In this document: positions 1 to 7,759 of the stretch, piece by piece
How positions within the stretch are numbered: position 1 is the first letter of the stretch
How the letters are laid out: every line of letters begins with the position of its first letter
Assembly: GCA_964513415.1 (NCBI GenBank)
Contig: CAZEMX010000019.1
Location: 1-27,891, forward strand
Source of the DNA: Methanomethylicus sp964513415
Lineage (GTDB): Archaea > Thermoproteota > Methanomethylicia > Methanomethylicales > Methanomethylicaceae
DNA length: 27,891 bases
Direction: 5' to 3'
Made by a program: the position numbers and the translations under genes
The notes under the pieces: model-generated
The model's input: the letters and a program-made list of their open reading frames with translations, nothing else
Database searches by the model: none
Told to the model about the DNA's origin: nothing

Positions 1-1
1 C

Positions 2-181
2 CTGGAAGTCGATGCCTCCGACCAAGCGTCGATCGAAATGAACGACGCCCCGTCGGGCGGCGCGACCTCGCTGACGTCGCTTTGGCAGAACAACCTCATC
101 GGTATTCGCCTGGAGCGCGTCATCAACTGGCAGCGTCGTCGTACCGCTGCGGTGACGTACATCGACAACCTGCACCTGTAA
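2..181 (+). CDS. Major capsid protein, HK97 fold (C-terminal fragment)
   Basis: The window opens inside this gene; 59 residues and a TAA stop are visible. The end reads as a typical HK97-type capsid C-terminus: a segment with SLWQNNLIGIR, then LERVINWQRR and AVTYIDNL. In this family that stretch forms part of the A-domain, where subunits meet around the capsomer axis. A strong intrinsic terminator follows 20 bases after the stop, which fits a highly expressed structural gene ending its own transcript. Capsid lying upstream of portal is unusual, since HK97-like phages normally have portal, protease, capsid. The family assignment rests on this short fragment only and was made by recognition, not by a search. 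Confidence 0.8.
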   Translation: MEVDASDQASIEMNDAPSGGATSLTSLWQNNLIGIRLERVINWQRRRTAAVTYIDNLHL

Positions 182-201
182 TAGGGGCCGGCGTTGATGG
201 G

Positions 202-236
202 GCCCCGCGCGACGGCAAACGCGCGGGGCTTTTTCT
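202..236 (+). terminator. Intrinsic terminator after the capsid gene
   Basis: A perfect 9-bp GC-rich stem pairs 202-210 (GCCCCGCGC) with 221-229 (GCGCGGGGC) around a 10-base loop. It is followed at once by TTTTT (230-234), then CT. This is a textbook rho-independent terminator, 20 bases past the capsid stop codon. It probably lowers transcription of the portal and downstream genes relative to capsid. Confidence 0.9.
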
Positions 237-258
237 AAGCAGTAGCGGAGGCAGCGAA

Positions 259-1674
259 GTGAAGCTACCGTTCGGGTTCAAGATCACGAAGACGTCGAGC
301 GCAGTCGAGAAGGCGATGACTGCACCCGTCGTCAATTCGACTTGGGGCTGGTTTGGTTCTATCTTCGAGCCGTTCGCTGGTGCTTGGCAAAAGAACGTCG
401 TTGCCGACCGCAAGGAACAGCTGCTGGCCTTCTCTGCGGTCTTTGCTTGCGTGTCGCTGATCGCCAACGACATCAGCAAGCTCCTTCCCGAAGTCCGAGT
501 CGAAGACGCAGCCGGAGTCTGCAACCTGGCGTCGGCCTCCTCGCCCTTCTGGAAGCCGATCAAGAAACCGAACCCGTACCAGAACCGGATCCAGTTCTAC
601 ACCTACTGGCTCATCATGAAGTTGCTTTACGGGAACACGTACGTCTACCTGGAGCGGGAGCCGACCCGACGCATGGTGGTGAACATGTACGTGCTCGACT
701 CGCGCAAGGTGAAGCCGCTCGTCGCTGAAGACGGGAGCGTCTGGTACCAACTGCAGGAGGATCAGCTCTCGCAGATCAGGACGGAAATGACGCTCTCCGC
801 CGACGATGTGCTGCACGACCGGGGGCTCACTCTCTTCCACCCGCTGATTGGCGTCTCGCCCATCTTCGCTTGCGGCAGCAGCGCGACGCAGGGCATTCGC
901 ATTCAACGCAACAGCGCCACCTTCTTCGAGAACATGTCGCGTCCCTCCGGTCAGTTGTACAGCCCGGGCACGATCAAGAAGGAAACCGCCGAGCGGCTGA
1001 AGGAAGAGTTCGAAAAGAACTTCTCCGCGGGCAACATGGGACGCTTCTTCGTTGGCGGCGACGGGCTGAAGTTCGAAGCGATCACGATCCCCGCCGTCGA
1101 CGCGCAATTGATCGAACAGTTGAAGTGGACGGTCGAGGACGTCGCTCGCTGCTTCCACGTGCCGATGTACAAGCTCTCCGGCGGCGAGAACCCGAAGTTC
1201 TCGAACCTCGGCGCGATGAACCAGGACTACTACGGTCAGTGTCTCCAGCCGCTGGTCGAATCCATCGAACTCGTGCTGAGCGAAGGGCTTGGCATGAGTA
1301 GCGGCACCGAAGTCATCTTCGATGTCGAGCGAGGACTGCTTCGCATGGATCCCACAGGGCGCGCCGATGTCAACGCCAAGAAGATTACGGCTGGTTACTT
1401 CGCACCCAACGAGGCGCGCAAAGAGGACAACCTGCCTCCCGTCAAGGGCGGCGAGAGCCCGTACCTTCAGCAACAGAACTACTCGCTCGCGGCTCTCGCC
1501 GAGCGCGATGCGAACGACCCGTTCAAGAAGCCCGACCCCGCGCCCCCGCCCGCGCCTGCGAACGATGGACCGCCGCAAGCGACTCCACCGGCAACTGATC
1601 CGCAGGCGGCGAAGTTCATCGCATCACTGATTCGTCGCTTTGCGAACTCGACCCGCCCGTCGGAGACAGCATGA
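259..1674 (+). CDS. Phage portal protein, HK97 gp3-like
   Basis: This is the dodecameric portal at the special capsid vertex, through which DNA is packaged and ejected and to which the neck attaches. The protein is 471 aa, usual for the family. Recognisable family features include the N-terminal helix region AVFACVSLIANDISKLP-like, the LLYGNTYVYLERE strand, HPLIGVSPI, and the FHVPMYKLSGG segment typical of phage portals. The last 60 residues are Pro/Ala-rich and low in complexity. The GTG at 259 is preferred because a CGGAGG Shine-Dalgarno lies at 247-252. The frame stays open back to position 82, but that stretch runs through the capsid end and terminator. The stop overlaps the next start (ATGA). 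Function is firm; the start is likely. Confidence 0.93.
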   Translation: MKLPFGFKITKTSSAVEKAMTAPVVNSTWGWFGSIFEPFAGAWQKNVVADRKEQLLAFSAVFACVSLIANDISKLLPEVRVEDAAGVCNLASASSPFWKPIKKPNPYQNRIQFYTYWLIMKLLYGNTYVYLEREPTRRMVVNMYVLDSRKVKPLVAEDGSVWYQLQEDQLSQIRTEMTLSADDVLHDRGLTLFHPLIGVSPIFACGSSATQGIRIQRNSATFFENMSRPSGQLYSPGTIKKETAERLKEEFEKNFSAGNMGRFFVGGDGLKFEAITIPAVDAQLIEQLKWTVEDVARCFHVPMYKLSGGENPKFSNLGAMNQDYYGQCLQPLVESIELVLSEGLGMSSGTEVIFDVERGLLRMDPTGRADVNAKKITAGYFAPNEARKEDNLPPVKGGESPYLQQQNYSLAALAERDANDPFKKPDPAPPPAPANDGPPQATPPATDPQAAKFIASLIRRFANSTRPSETA

Positions 1675-3029
1675 ACATCGAAGAACTGACCGAGGCCCTC
1701 TTCGCTTCGGTCGAGACATTCATCGCACGCAGGCTCCTCGAAGTCGAGACGCGGTGCGCTTCGCTTGAGGCGCAACTCAAAGCGGCGCTCGCGGACAGGG
1801 AGAAGACTCAGGCTGCGATCCAGGACGCAGTCAAGGCGGCGCTCTTCGACTTCCGCAAGGAGTTGGAAGATGCGGCGAACACTGCGCGCTCGTTGAAGGC
1901 GAGCGTCGAGGTCACCGTCGCTGCGCTCCCCTCGCCCGAGACCATCATCACTTCCGCGCGCCAGGTTGCGGAGCAGGCTATCGCCGCGCTCCCGAAGCCC
2001 GAACCCATCGACGTCACCCGACTCGAATCGTCGATGAAGGAGTTCTGCCTCGCGACCATCGAGGCGCTCCCGAAGCCGAAGGACGGGGAGAAGGGCGAAC
2101 CCGGAGCCTCGGTTACGGTCGAAGCATTGGTCGGTCAACTGGGGCCTGAAGTCGTAAAGCTCGTCGGCGCTCAAGTCACAGAAGCAGTCGCCGGACTGCC
2201 AAAACCGAAGGATGGCAAGGACGCGGAGTCGGTCGACTACGACCGCATCGAGGAGACCATCGCCCGGCATGTGGGCGAGGCGACCGTCAAGCTCGTCGCT
2301 CCCGAAGTCGACTACAAGCGCATCATCGACCAGTGCCTCGGCTTCATCAAGGGCGCGGTGGCTGACGAAGTCGCTCTCATCCCGAAGCCGGAGAATGGGA
2401 AGGACGGGGCTGCCGGAGCACCTGGTAAGGATGGCGTCTCCGTCGATCCCGCGATGGTGAGCAAGATGGTCGAGGACGCAGTCGCTGCCATCGAAATCGT
2501 GGTCCCCGACCCGATCCCGGGCAAGGATGGCACCTCGGTCAGCATCGACGAAGTCAAAGAGTTTGTCAGCGCGGAGATTGCCAAGCAAGTGCTCGCGCTT
2601 CCCGTGCGCAAGGAAGTCGACTTCGCTGCGGTGCAGGCGCTGGTCGATGTCGCGGTGAAGAGCACGCTGGCGAACCTGCCGCCTGCACCTGCTGGAAAGG
2701 ACGGGTTCTCTCCCGACAACCTAAGCCTGACGCTTGGCGAAGACGAGCGCACGCTGACGGTGACGCTCAGCGCAGAAGGTCGCGAGCCCATCCACCGGAG
2801 CCTCATGCTCCCCATGACGATCGCTCGCGGTACTTACGACCCGAGCGTCGAATACAACAAGGGCGACATCGCAGTCTTCGACGGCTCCTCGTGGGTCGCG
2901 AAGCAGCGTACGCAAGATGTCCCCGGCACCAGCAAGTCCTGGCAGTTGCTCGCGCAGCGAGGTCGCAACGGACGCGACCGAGAAGCCCCGACCCCTGCCA
3001 AGGAGCCCACGCAAGTCCGACTGAAGTAA
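1671..3029 (+). CDS. Repetitive collagen-like protein, candidate head or neck fibre
   Basis: This 452-aa protein has no single-family name I can assign. Residues 1-80 look like a helical coiled coil. Residues 80-345 are built of helical segments separated by short breaks of the form LPKPxDG (near 86, 107, 133, 177, 237 and 336). Several breaks continue into collagen-like Gly-X-Y tracts: GEKGEPGAS near 139, GKDGAAGAPGKDG near 243, and PGKDG near 284 and 341. Residues 350-436 form a predicted beta domain ending in a carbohydrate-binding-like pattern (YNKGDIAVFDGSSWVA, then PGTSKSWQLLAQRG). It is coupled to the portal by ATGA. Position and architecture suggest a virion-attached fibre or decoration; this is inference. 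An alternative is an assembly factor. Confidence 0.6.
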   Translation: MNIEELTEALFASVETFIARRLLEVETRCASLEAQLKAALADREKTQAAIQDAVKAALFDFRKELEDAANTARSLKASVEVTVAALPSPETIITSARQVAEQAIAALPKPEPIDVTRLESSMKEFCLATIEALPKPKDGEKGEPGASVTVEALVGQLGPEVVKLVGAQVTEAVAGLPKPKDGKDAESVDYDRIEETIARHVGEATVKLVAPEVDYKRIIDQCLGFIKGAVADEVALIPKPENGKDGAAGAPGKDGVSVDPAMVSKMVEDAVAAIEIVVPDPIPGKDGTSVSIDEVKEFVSAEIAKQVLALPVRKEVDFAAVQALVDVAVKSTLANLPPAPAGKDGFSPDNLSLTLGEDERTLTVTLSAEGREPIHRSLMLPMTIARGTYDPSVEYNKGDIAVFDGSSWVAKQRTQDVPGTSKSWQLLAQRGRNGRDREAPTPAKEPTQVRLK

Positions 3030-3072
3030 TCTACCGGGCATCACCTGCCCATTGACAGGAGGCTATTACCAA

Positions 3073-3906
3073 ATGCTTCTTCGTGCTCTCAAAGACATTC
3101 CCACCTCGGTGAACCTCATCACCGCGGGCTCCAACTTCCACGAAGGCGATCCCGAGCGCGCTGCCGACTGGGTCGCGCAGGGCTACGCAGAACAAGTCCT
3201 CGGGCGCCCGCCGAAGCCCGCGCGCGAGCCCGCGCCCCCGGGCGCGCCCGCGAGCATGCCCGCGCCCAGCGAGCGCTTGCGCCTGCACTGGCCCGGGGCT
3301 ACCGTGGCGATCGTCGCAAGCGGCGAGAGCCTGAGCACCGAACAGTGCGCCGCGCTTGCGCTCTGGCAGGCGCAGAAGGCGAACGCTCGCGTCATCGCCA
3401 TCAATACGAGCTTCCGGATGGCGCCGTTCGCAGACATCCTCTACGCCTGCGATGGCGCATGGTGGCGTGCGGTCGACCCGGAGACCAAGACGGCGTACGT
3501 CAACGAAGCAAAGCAGCACTTCTCTCCCGACGCTCTCTGGACGCAAGATGAAATGGCGGCCAAGGAGTTCGGGCTGCAATGGATCAAGAGCACGCGTAGC
3601 AGCAACCTGAGCCTGGACAAGGACCTCATCGCGCAAGGCGCGAACAGCGCCCTCCAGGCGATGAACCTCGCGGTGCATGCGGGCGCGAAGACGCTCTTGC
3701 TCTTCGGCGTCGACTGCAAGGGCAAGCACTGGCACGGGGATCACCCGTCGCCGCTAAGCAACGGCCTGCCCCACAAGATGTGGAAGGAGAACTTCGCGGT
3801 CTTCGCAGCCGATCTGGAGAAGGCGGGCATCGAAGTCATCAACTGCTCGCCCACCAGCGCGCTCAACTGCTTCCCGAAGCGCGACTACCGGGAGGTGCTC
3901 GCATGA
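3073..3906 (+). CDS. DUF115/MptE-like Rossmann-fold protein, glycan cassette gene 1
   Basis: The protein has 277 aa. Residues 1-45 form a small N-terminal unit, joined by a Pro/Ala-rich linker (46-66) to a Rossmann-like domain. That domain starts with VAIVASGESLS (78-88), the nucleotide-loop-like opening of the DUF115/MptE and GT42-like group. Later signatures are NTSF near 111, YACDGAWW near 124, GVDCKGKHWHGDHP (212-224) and the ending VINCSPTSALNCFPK, common in phage members. DUF115-type proteins are linked to sugar or pterin-phosphate chemistry, but substrate is unknown here. The ATG at 3073 has AGGAGG at 3057-3062 ten bases upstream; a TTG at 3052 in the same frame overlaps that site and is rejected. 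The 43-base gap before it is the largest break between the portal and the cassette. Confidence 0.72.
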   Translation: MLLRALKDIPTSVNLITAGSNFHEGDPERAADWVAQGYAEQVLGRPPKPAREPAPPGAPASMPAPSERLRLHWPGATVAIVASGESLSTEQCAALALWQAQKANARVIAINTSFRMAPFADILYACDGAWWRAVDPETKTAYVNEAKQHFSPDALWTQDEMAAKEFGLQWIKSTRSSNLSLDKDLIAQGANSALQAMNLAVHAGAKTLLLFGVDCKGKHWHGDHPSPLSNGLPHKMWKENFAVFAADLEKAGIEVINCSPTSALNCFPKRDYREVLA

Positions 3907-4688
3907 AAAAGGCCATCTGCCTCATCCGTGCGGAACCCCACTACCGGCGCGAGGCTTTCGTCAACGGCCTCAAGCGCGCGGGCTACTCGCTGGTCGAGCG
4001 CGGACACGCCGAGCGACCCGAGGACCTGCTGGTCATCTGGAATCGCTACGGCAGCAACGGCGCGATGGCCGATGCCTGGGAGCAGGCGGGAGGTACGGTG
4101 CTCGTTGCCGAGAACGGCTACATCGGCAAGGATGCGCTCTCGCGGCAGTACTACGCTGTCTCTGTGCATGGGCACAACGGCAGTGGGCAGTGGCCCCGAG
4201 GAGACGGATCGCGCTTCGCTGCACTGAACATCGAACTGCAACCGTGGCAAGTGCGCGACGGGTACTCGCTCATCTGCGGGCAACGCGGCATCGGCACCCG
4301 GCTGATGGCGAGTCCTCCCGACTGGCACAAGAGCGCAGCGTCCCGCCTGAAGAAGGAAGGCAACCCGATCCACGTGCGCTTGCATCCAGGCAACCACGAG
4401 CCGCAGGTACCGCTGGAGCAAGACCTCGCGCGAGCGCGCGACTGCGTGATCTGGTCGTCCTCTTCGGGCGTCAAGGCGCTAGTGCTCGGCATCCCCGTGC
4501 GCTACGACGCACCGTTCTGGATTTGCTCTCCTGCAGCTACGCGGCTCGACCAGCCCTTGCTCTACGATGACGCGGCGCGCCTTGCTGCCATTGAGCGTAT
4601 GGCTTGGGCTCAGTGGTCGGTCGAGGAACTCGAAAGCGGCATGCCGTTCCTCTTGCTCGCTGGACTGGCTAGAGGAGACAAGCAATGA
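3903..4688 (+). CDS. GT-B-like putative glycosyltransferase, cassette gene 2
   Basis: The protein has 261 aa and no confident family name. The second half carries HVRLHPGNHEP near 159 and then VIWSSSSGVKALVLGIPV. This pattern (H-P-G followed by W-S-S-S-x-x-x-x-A-x-x-x-G-I-P) resembles the nucleotide-sugar side of KpsC/capsule-type GT-B enzymes. The first half has VIWNRYGSNG and AENGYIGKD. The next gene has the same order of blocks, so the two are divergent tandem paralogs. The ATG at 3903 overlaps the previous stop as ATGA; an upstream in-frame extension to 3780 runs through the preceding gene and is rejected. The glycosyltransferase role is inferred from motif shape and context. Confidence 0.6.
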   Translation: MKKAICLIRAEPHYRREAFVNGLKRAGYSLVERGHAERPEDLLVIWNRYGSNGAMADAWEQAGGTVLVAENGYIGKDALSRQYYAVSVHGHNGSGQWPRGDGSRFAALNIELQPWQVRDGYSLICGQRGIGTRLMASPPDWHKSAASRLKKEGNPIHVRLHPGNHEPQVPLEQDLARARDCVIWSSSSGVKALVLGIPVRYDAPFWICSPAATRLDQPLLYDDAARLAAIERMAWAQWSVEELESGMPFLLLAGLARGDKQ

Positions 4689-5455
4689 TCTACTGCTACC
4701 CGGTTCATGGTAAGCAAAAAGCGCTCGACATCTGCCGCGCCTTCGCGCAAGGCTGCGGCGGTCAAGTAGTCGAGGATGCCCCACACCTCATGCCCGGACC
4801 CGCTTTCTTCTTCGGCGTCGACGAGTCCATCGCGCACCTATGGCGCGAGGTGCGGAGCAGCGCAGCGAACGAGTTCTACTACTGCGACAACAGCTACTTC
4901 GACCAGACGCGCCAGACCTACTTCCGCGTCACCAAGAACGCGCTTCAGCACTCGGGCAAGGGCGAGAGCAACTGCGAGCGTTTCGTTCAGTTGGGCATCC
5001 CGATCGTACCGCGACGCTACGGCGGCAAGCACCTTGTCGTCTGCCCCCAGTCGGACTCCTTCATGCAGACGGTCGTCGGCTACAAGGGCGACTGGGGCGC
5101 CGACACGATGAAGACGCTCCGCGGGCTGACCGCGCGCGAGATTCACTACCGCTCGTGGTCGGGGAACAAAGGCAAGCTCGCCGCGACTCTGCACGACGAC
5201 CTGAAGGACGCGTACGCGCTGGTGACTTGGTCGTCGGCTGCGGCGATTACCGCGATCCTCAACGGCATCCCGGCATTCTGTTCGTACCAGTGCGCTGCGG
5301 CTCCTGTCTCAGCGGGTCCGCTCCAGACGCACTTGCCCGCTCCGCACTTCGCCGCTGCCTCGGTCGTCCGCAACTGGGCCGGGGTTCTCGCAGACAATCA
5401 ATGGACGCTCGACGAGATTCGTGCTGGCGTTGCTTGGAGGAAGCTCAGTGCATGA
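4685..5455 (+). CDS. GT-B-like putative glycosyltransferase, cassette gene 3 (paralog of gene 2)
   Basis: The protein has 256 aa and matches the previous gene block for block: DNSYFDQTRQTYFRVTKN against NGYIGKDALSRQYYAVSV; a QHSGKGE segment against HGHNGSGQ; and LVTWSSAAAITAILNGIP against VIWSSSSGVKALVLGIP. It lacks the H-x-R-x-H-P-G motif, having HYRSWSGNKG in about that place, so the two copies have probably split in substrate or one has lost activity. It is coupled to the previous gene by ATGA, and its end overlaps the next GTG start by eight bases. Role inferred: sugar transfer or recognition within the glycan cassette. Confidence 0.55.
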   Translation: MIYCYPVHGKQKALDICRAFAQGCGGQVVEDAPHLMPGPAFFFGVDESIAHLWREVRSSAANEFYYCDNSYFDQTRQTYFRVTKNALQHSGKGESNCERFVQLGIPIVPRRYGGKHLVVCPQSDSFMQTVVGYKGDWGADTMKTLRGLTAREIHYRSWSGNKGKLAATLHDDLKDAYALVTWSSAAAITAILNGIPAFCSYQCAAAPVSAGPLQTHLPAPHFAAASVVRNWAGVLADNQWTLDEIRAGVAWRKLSA

Positions 5456-6683
5456 CCATGACGTACCGCCGGGGCCGCTGAAGCACTGCCAGGTCTGCGG
5501 CTCCTCGCACCTGATCGAAGTCATTGACCTCGGTCACCAGCCTCCTTGCGATGCGCTCCTTAGCGCGGAGGATCTCGACAAGCCGGAGCAGACCTATCCG
5601 CTCCGGCTTTTCCAGTGCCCGGTTTGCTTGCTCGCGCAACTGGACTACGTACTGCCTGCGGACCAAGTCTACCCTCCCACCTATCCCTACCGTGCGGGCA
5701 TTTCCTGGCCGGTGGTGGAAGCTCACCGGGAAATGGCGGCCTCGCTAGTCGAGCGCTTCGGCAAGGGATTTGCTGTCGATGTCGGCTGCAATGACGGTAC
5801 GCTCCTGCTGCAACTGAAGCGTCTTGGTTGCGAAGTCATGGGGTTCGAGCCCACCAACGTCGCGAGCATTGCGCAGGAGTCGGGCGTCCCTACCGCCCAG
5901 CGCTTTTTCTCGGACACGACGGTAAGCGATGCGCTCGGTACGCGCAAGAAGGCGCACATCATCACCTTCACCAACGTGTTCGCGCACATGGCAACGCTCG
6001 GTCAGGTCATGCGAGGCGTCACTTCGCTGCTCTCTCCGAACGGTGTGCTCGTCATCGAAAACCACTACTTGCTCGACATCCTCGAGCGTAACCAGTTCGA
6101 CAGCATCTACCACGAGCACGTGCGCACCTACACGTTGACTTCGCTGGAGAAGTTGTTCAGCTACTACGGGCTGGAAGTCTTCGACGTCGAGCGAGTGCCC
6201 CGCTACGGCGGCAACATTCGAGTCTTCGTTGGCTGGAAAGGCGCGAGGGAGATTCTCCCCTCGGTGCGACAGCTGCAGGCATACGAAGACCGGTACGACT
6301 TCGCCGGCGGCGCGATGCGTTTTCGAGAAGGCGTCACGCGTGCTCGCGACGACTTCATGCAGTTCCTGTATGGAGTGCATGGGGAGGTGGTCGGCTGCTC
6401 CGCACCGGGCCGCGCGTCGACGCTGCTCAACTACTTCGGCGTGCGCCGCAGCGAGAACAAACTTCCCTGGACCGGCGAGCTTGCGAACTCACTGAAGCTC
6501 GGGAAGTACTTGCCTGGCTCGCATATTGCTGTTGTGCCCAACCGGTTGCTCAAGGACGAAAACCCGCCCTACATCGTTCTGCTCGCCTGGCACTACGGCA
6601 AGGAGATTGCCGCTCGGCTGCGGGCAGAGGGAGTCAAGTCGCGGCTGGTCTCCCCGCTGCCTTTCTTCACCGTCATGGACTAG
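5448..6683 (+). CDS. SAM-dependent sugar C-methyltransferase, TylC3/NovU/TcaB9-like
   Basis: A three-part enzyme of 411 aa, the normal length for the family. Residues 14-60 form the N-terminal zinc domain with CxxC at 14/17 and CPVC at 57/60. Residues 108-120 hold the SAM motif VDVGCNDGTLL. The C-terminal C-methyltransferase domain begins after about 240. YHEHVRTYTL (221-230) and H180 match the catalytic Tyr/His/Glu/His set described for TcaB9-type enzymes, which methylate C3 of a dTDP-4-keto-deoxysugar. The GTG at 5448 is chosen because GGAGG lies at 5436-5440, seven bases upstream; an in-frame GTG at 5421 has no such site. It would act in the cytoplasm on a nucleotide-sugar. The exact sugar is unknown. 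Confidence 0.9.
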   Translation: MHDHDVPPGPLKHCQVCGSSHLIEVIDLGHQPPCDALLSAEDLDKPEQTYPLRLFQCPVCLLAQLDYVLPADQVYPPTYPYRAGISWPVVEAHREMAASLVERFGKGFAVDVGCNDGTLLLQLKRLGCEVMGFEPTNVASIAQESGVPTAQRFFSDTTVSDALGTRKKAHIITFTNVFAHMATLGQVMRGVTSLLSPNGVLVIENHYLLDILERNQFDSIYHEHVRTYTLTSLEKLFSYYGLEVFDVERVPRYGGNIRVFVGWKGAREILPSVRQLQAYEDRYDFAGGAMRFREGVTRARDDFMQFLYGVHGEVVGCSAPGRASTLLNYFGVRRSENKLPWTGELANSLKLGKYLPGSHIAVVPNRLLKDENPPYIVLLAWHYGKEIAARLRAEGVKSRLVSPLPFFTVMD

Positions 6684-6691
6684 GGGCTTAG

Positions 6692-7759
6692 ATGCGCGTT
6701 CGGTTCTTGGATCTTCGTAAGCAGAACCACCGATACCGGGAAGCCTTCATCGGCGCTCTGTCGTCGGTGATGCTGGGCTCGAGTCTCGTGCTCGGGCAAG
6801 AAGTCGACCGCTTCGAACAATCCTTCGCCAGCTACTGCAAGCAACCGCACTGCGTCTCGGTCGGCAACGGCTACGACGCCATGCGGATCATGCTGCGCGC
6901 ATACGGCATCGGCCCTTCGGATGAGGTCATCGTCGCGACCAACACGCACATCGCTACCTGGATTGCTGTCATGGCCTCGGGTGCGCAGTTGGTTCCGGTC
7001 GAACCGGACGAGGAAACGATGGTGCTCTCTTCCGCTGGAGTCGAGTCATCGCTTAGCGTCGCAACTCGAGTGGTGCTCGCTACGCCGCTCTACGGCATCC
7101 CGGTCAACGTCGAGGCGGTCCGCAGCGTGCTGCCGCCCTTTGCTTACGTCTTCATCGATGCAGCGCAAGCGCACGGGCTAAAAGGCGACGACCTTGCCGA
7201 TGCGTCCGCCTTCTCGTTTTACCCGACCAAGAACCTTGGTGCACTGGGCGACGGTGGCGCGATCGTGCTCCAGGACGAGCTTGCCGCAGACACCGCACGC
7301 TACTTGCGCAACTACGGCGCGAAGGTGCAGAACCAGCACGAGTACATCGGATACAACTCGCGACTGGACGAGTTGCAGGCAGCCTTCCTGAACATCAAGC
7401 TCCCGCAACTCGATGCGATGAACCAGCGGCGCCGCAAGATTGCTGCCTACTACCGCGAGCAATGGAAGAACCAACCGGTAGGACTGCCTCCGGACGCGGG
7501 GAACTATCACCAGTTCGTGCTGCGGCACGCCAACCGCGACCTGTTCCGCAAGCGCCTCGATGACCTTGGTGTTGAGACGCTGGTTCACTATCCGACTCCT
7601 CCTCACCTCCAGCCCGCACTGAAGCGGTTCGGGTTCGAGAGAGGCACCTTCCCCATCGCCGAAAAGCTCTCCGCTCAATGCCTGAGCGTGCCGATCGGAC
7701 CGGAGCTTACCGACGAGCAAGTCGAGTTCGTTGCTGACGTTGTGAGGGCCTGCGCATGA
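6692..7759 (+). CDS. PLP-dependent sugar aminotransferase, DegT/DnrJ/EryC1/StrS family
   Basis: The protein has 355 aa, full length for the family. It starts with FLDLRKQNH, as is typical. The cofactor pocket is visible as GNGYDAMRIML (58-68), DAAQAHG (156-162) and SFYPTKNLGALGDGG with the Schiff-base lysine K180. RLDELQAAFL lies near 222 and is also family-typical. These enzymes transfer an amino group from glutamate to a keto group on a nucleotide-sugar, often dTDP-3-keto-6-deoxyhexose (FdtB-like). The C-methyltransferase just upstream acts on the same kind of substrate, so the two could build one branched amino sugar; this is inference. No dehydratase or nucleotidyltransferase is present in the window. 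Confidence 0.93.
   Translation: MRVRFLDLRKQNHRYREAFIGALSSVMLGSSLVLGQEVDRFEQSFASYCKQPHCVSVGNGYDAMRIMLRAYGIGPSDEVIVATNTHIATWIAVMASGAQLVPVEPDEETMVLSSAGVESSLSVATRVVLATPLYGIPVNVEAVRSVLPPFAYVFIDAAQAHGLKGDDLADASAFSFYPTKNLGALGDGGAIVLQDELAADTARYLRNYGAKVQNQHEYIGYNSRLDELQAAFLNIKLPQLDAMNQRRRKIAAYYREQWKNQPVGLPPDAGNYHQFVLRHANRDLFRKRLDDLGVETLVHYPTPPHLQPALKRFGFERGTFPIAEKLSAQCLSVPIGPELTDEQVEFVADVVRACA

Noticed and set aside
82..258. N-terminal extension of the portal frame back to position 82
   Set aside because: It overlaps the capsid end in another frame and runs through the terminator; the GTG at 259 has a good Shine-Dalgarno sequence.
265..1578. Long minus-strand open frames opposite the portal, collagen-like and tape measure genes
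   Set aside because: They are shadows produced by the high-GC codon use of the plus-strand genes; translations are Arg/Leu/Val-rich without recognisable domains or start signals.
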